A DNA stretch of 17,618 nucleotides from positions 5,987 to 23,604 of the forward strand of contig WELB01000453.1 in NCBI GenBank assembly GCA_009602725.1. Reading direction: 5' to 3'. The notes below the pieces were generated by a model. It was not told the origin of the DNA. It saw nothing but the letters and a program-made list of their open reading frames with translations, and did not search any database. Source of the DNA: Spirogloea muscicola (lineage: Eukaryota > Streptophyta > Zygnematophyceae > Spirogloeales > Spirogloeaceae). Shown here piece by piece: positions 16,524-17,618 of the stretch (the first letter of the stretch is position 1; every line of letters begins with the position of its first letter). The position numbers and the translations under genes are program-made.

Positions 16524-16930
16524 GTGCTGAGCTTGGCAGCACAGCGGAGTTTGGCATCAACATCGTCAGACCAGCCAGCACCTCAGCAGCCGCTAAGGGT
16601 CTACATTCCGTTCCCCCACATTCCGATGCCTAATTTGGGCATGTCTACACCACATTTGCATGGTTTGGAGGTGGAAAAGCACTTCGAGCGGATCAAGGCT
16701 GCTCTGATGTGCTTTCCCGTTGCGGCTCATCTCCAAGCCGGTAAAGCTTGGGCGGCAGACACTCTGCCAATTCACATACCGCCGCTCATCTCCAGTGCGG
16801 GTTCCAAGGCCGTCGGGGATATGGGTGTCTTCTTCAATGGGGTCATCAATTGGGCCCTACCCCCTGCGGAAATTGTGTTGGTGGAAATGTTTGGCGGCAC
16901 AGCGAATGGACTTCGAGCGCTCTGCAAAGC
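16524..16930 (+). pseudogene. Linker and methyltransferase motif I
   Basis: After a Pro-rich stretch (VYIPFPHIPMPNLG) and a charged segment, the reading reaches ALPPAEIVLVEMFGGTANGL then RALCKA (16854-16930). This matches motif I of C5-cytosine methyltransferases (hydrophobic strand, D/E-x-F-x-G-x-G-x-x-x-A-L-x-x-A-G), which binds S-adenosylmethionine; the usual third Gly is Ala/Asn here. The domain is cut at 16930 by a 349-base insertion. Its continuation is at 17290-17514, one frame off, so an additional small indel lies near the junction. The first codon of the frame was not judged to be a natural start. Confidence 0.75.
16921..16930 (+). repeat. Target-site duplication, left
   Basis: TCTGCAAAGC, repeated exactly at 17280-17289 on the other side of the insertion. 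Confidence 0.85.
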
Positions 16931-17279
16931 TGAGCCGGCTGACTTCAACGCCGCTGGCTCGTGGGCTCAGGTGTATCGTATGCGCTTGTCCGTCTCCCTC
17001 CAGTCCATGGCCCACGCCTTGCATCTGCGTGCTGGCCGTGCTCTCGCTGCGGCCTCCGGCTTTCGTCAGGGGGATAGTTTCCCGGCAGCTAGTCTGTCGG
17101 ATGTGAGGCTCCTCACTCCTAACTACTAACTACTAAGTGGTCCATCCTCCCCCCTTCTGCCATAGCCTCTTCAGGCCCCGCAGTCGCTGCTTAGCTCGTA
17201 CTTTGGCCCCTTCGAACCTTGTCAATTCTTTTCGGGCTGGCTTCTCACAGCCCTCGCCCCCATTGGGAGAGCCACTTCT
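16931..17279 (+). mobile_element. Retroposon copy F inserted in the methyltransferase
   Basis: A 349-base insert is bounded by the 10-base duplication. It encodes FNAAGSWAQVYRMRLSVSLQ, then ALHLRAGRALAAASGFR, and ends LSDVRLLTPNY with TAA at 17127-17129, the protein tail shared with copies A-E (final LTRGY changed to LTPNY). A 150-base non-coding tail follows. Within it, 17172-17270 is 97/99 identical to the minus-strand copy at 12.1 kb. The hairpin is GGGCTG (17234-17239), loop, CAGCCC (17248-17253). The insert ends GGGAGAGCCACTTCT. It is the most complete delimited copy and shows that coding tail plus hairpin tail move as one unit. Confidence 0.85.
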
Positions 17280-17289
17280 TCTGCAAAGC
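17280..17289 (+). repeat. Target-site duplication, right
   Basis: TCTGCAAAGC, identical to 16921-16930. Confidence 0.85.
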
Positions 17290-17514
17290 CACATCCGGGT
17301 GGCTCGTCACATTTACGTGGATAACGACCCGCAGGCGCGCGAGGCAGCTGCTCATCACATTGAACTCCTTCGCAATCAATACCCGACTCTCGACTGTCCC
17401 ATTGACTCTCATCAATGGGACAGTCTTCTTCCTCAAGACATCCAGGAAGCAGCAAAACCTGAGTCCCTCAGGAGACCGCCCAAGATCGGCCTTCTGCTTT
17501 CCGGGTTCCCTTGT
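17290..17514 (+). pseudogene. Methyltransferase motifs II to IV
   Basis: The reading IRVARHIYVDNDPQAREAAA continues HHIELLRNQYP, LLPQDI and KIGLLLSGFPC. YVDNDP (17314-17331) matches the acidic motif II/III strand that holds the SAM ribose. GFPC, with Cys at 17512-17514, matches the catalytic motif IV (family: G-x-PCQ). Distance and order after motif I are as in C5-cytosine methyltransferases. Directly after the Cys the sequence becomes CG-TAGCTCGTAGTTTGGCCCC, which is retroposon sequence, so the catalytic loop and everything C-terminal are displaced or lost. Confidence 0.8.
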
Positions 17515-17618
17515 CGTAGCTCGTAGTTTGGCCCCTTCCGTTGGAAGGATGGCCAGAAGTGCCGATGAGGGCCTTGACGACCTGGCCTGGCAGCATTAGC
17601 AGGAGGAGGGATGGCGGG
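17515..17618 (+). repeat. Probable second retroposon insertion (copy G)
   Basis: 17517-17538 matches 17192-17213 of copy F at 21 of 22 bases (TAGCTCGTA-x-TTTGGCCCC). This is a probable further 5'-truncated copy starting within the methyltransferase just past the catalytic Cys. Similarity to copy F fades after about 17540, so it may be diverged or short; the 3' boundary is not visible. Confidence 0.5.

Larger units (their letters stand above)
13700..17618 (+). mobile_element. Retroelement carrying a C5-cytosine methyltransferase, truncated by the window
   Basis: In plus order: leader repeats, gag with two zinc knuckles, long linker, aspartic protease, then a DNA methyltransferase domain that is still incomplete at the window end. 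Retropepsin layout (DTGA, then DVLLGTETLIPLG) is Gypsy-like. Reverse transcriptase and integrase are not in the window; they may lie downstream or be lost. Several frameshifts, two in-frame stops and two retroposon insertions make this copy defective. The left boundary is a guess. Confidence 0.75.

Overview
This window is eukaryotic nuclear DNA from a repeat-rich genome, probably an alga of the green lineage. The evidence is one intron-containing gene with a secretory signal, Copia-type and Gypsy-type retroelement remains, 5'-truncated retroposons with target-site duplications, long microsatellites and one assembly N. The green-alga placement is an inference: a PstS-like secreted protein and a cytosine-methyltransferase-carrying retroelement together suggest a charophyte or chlorophyte, and a dinoflagellate is a less likely alternative. 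No tRNA, rRNA, CRISPR array or bacterial operon was seen.

Layout. At 1-2318 there are several copies of a dispersed retroposon family that encodes the same protein tail, ending L-T-R-G-Y-stop, mixed with a plus-strand Copia reverse transcriptase fragment. From 2340 to about 4570 lies a decayed Copia element on the minus strand (gag piece, protease, zinc-binding pre-integrase region, integrase, start of reverse transcriptase). Positions 4571-6150 hold almost only a long CT microsatellite. From 6160 to 7949 lies a decayed Gypsy-like gag-protease element on the minus strand, containing a 95-base inverted duplication. Positions 8063-8990 have no gene and become very AT-rich.

The only intact cellular gene is a minus-strand, two-exon gene at 9039-10239. 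It encodes a secreted protein of about 334 residues with a PstS-type phosphate-binding fold, and it has a very GC-rich upstream region. From 10.7 to 13.5 kb is an island of small nested retroposon copies, mostly on the minus strand. Many carry the same hairpin (GGGCTGG ... CCAGCCC) near a 3' end that finishes in CTT repeats.

From about 13.7 kb to the right edge runs a plus-strand retroelement: an LTR-like leader with four tandem repeats, gag with two zinc knuckles, a long open linker, an aspartic protease, then the beginning of a C5-cytosine DNA methyltransferase domain. The methyltransferase is broken by a 349-base retroposon with a 10-base target duplication between motifs I and II. It appears to be broken again just after its catalytic Pro-Cys. 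Together these show a genome where a methyltransferase-bearing retroelement has served as a landing site for a young retroposon family.
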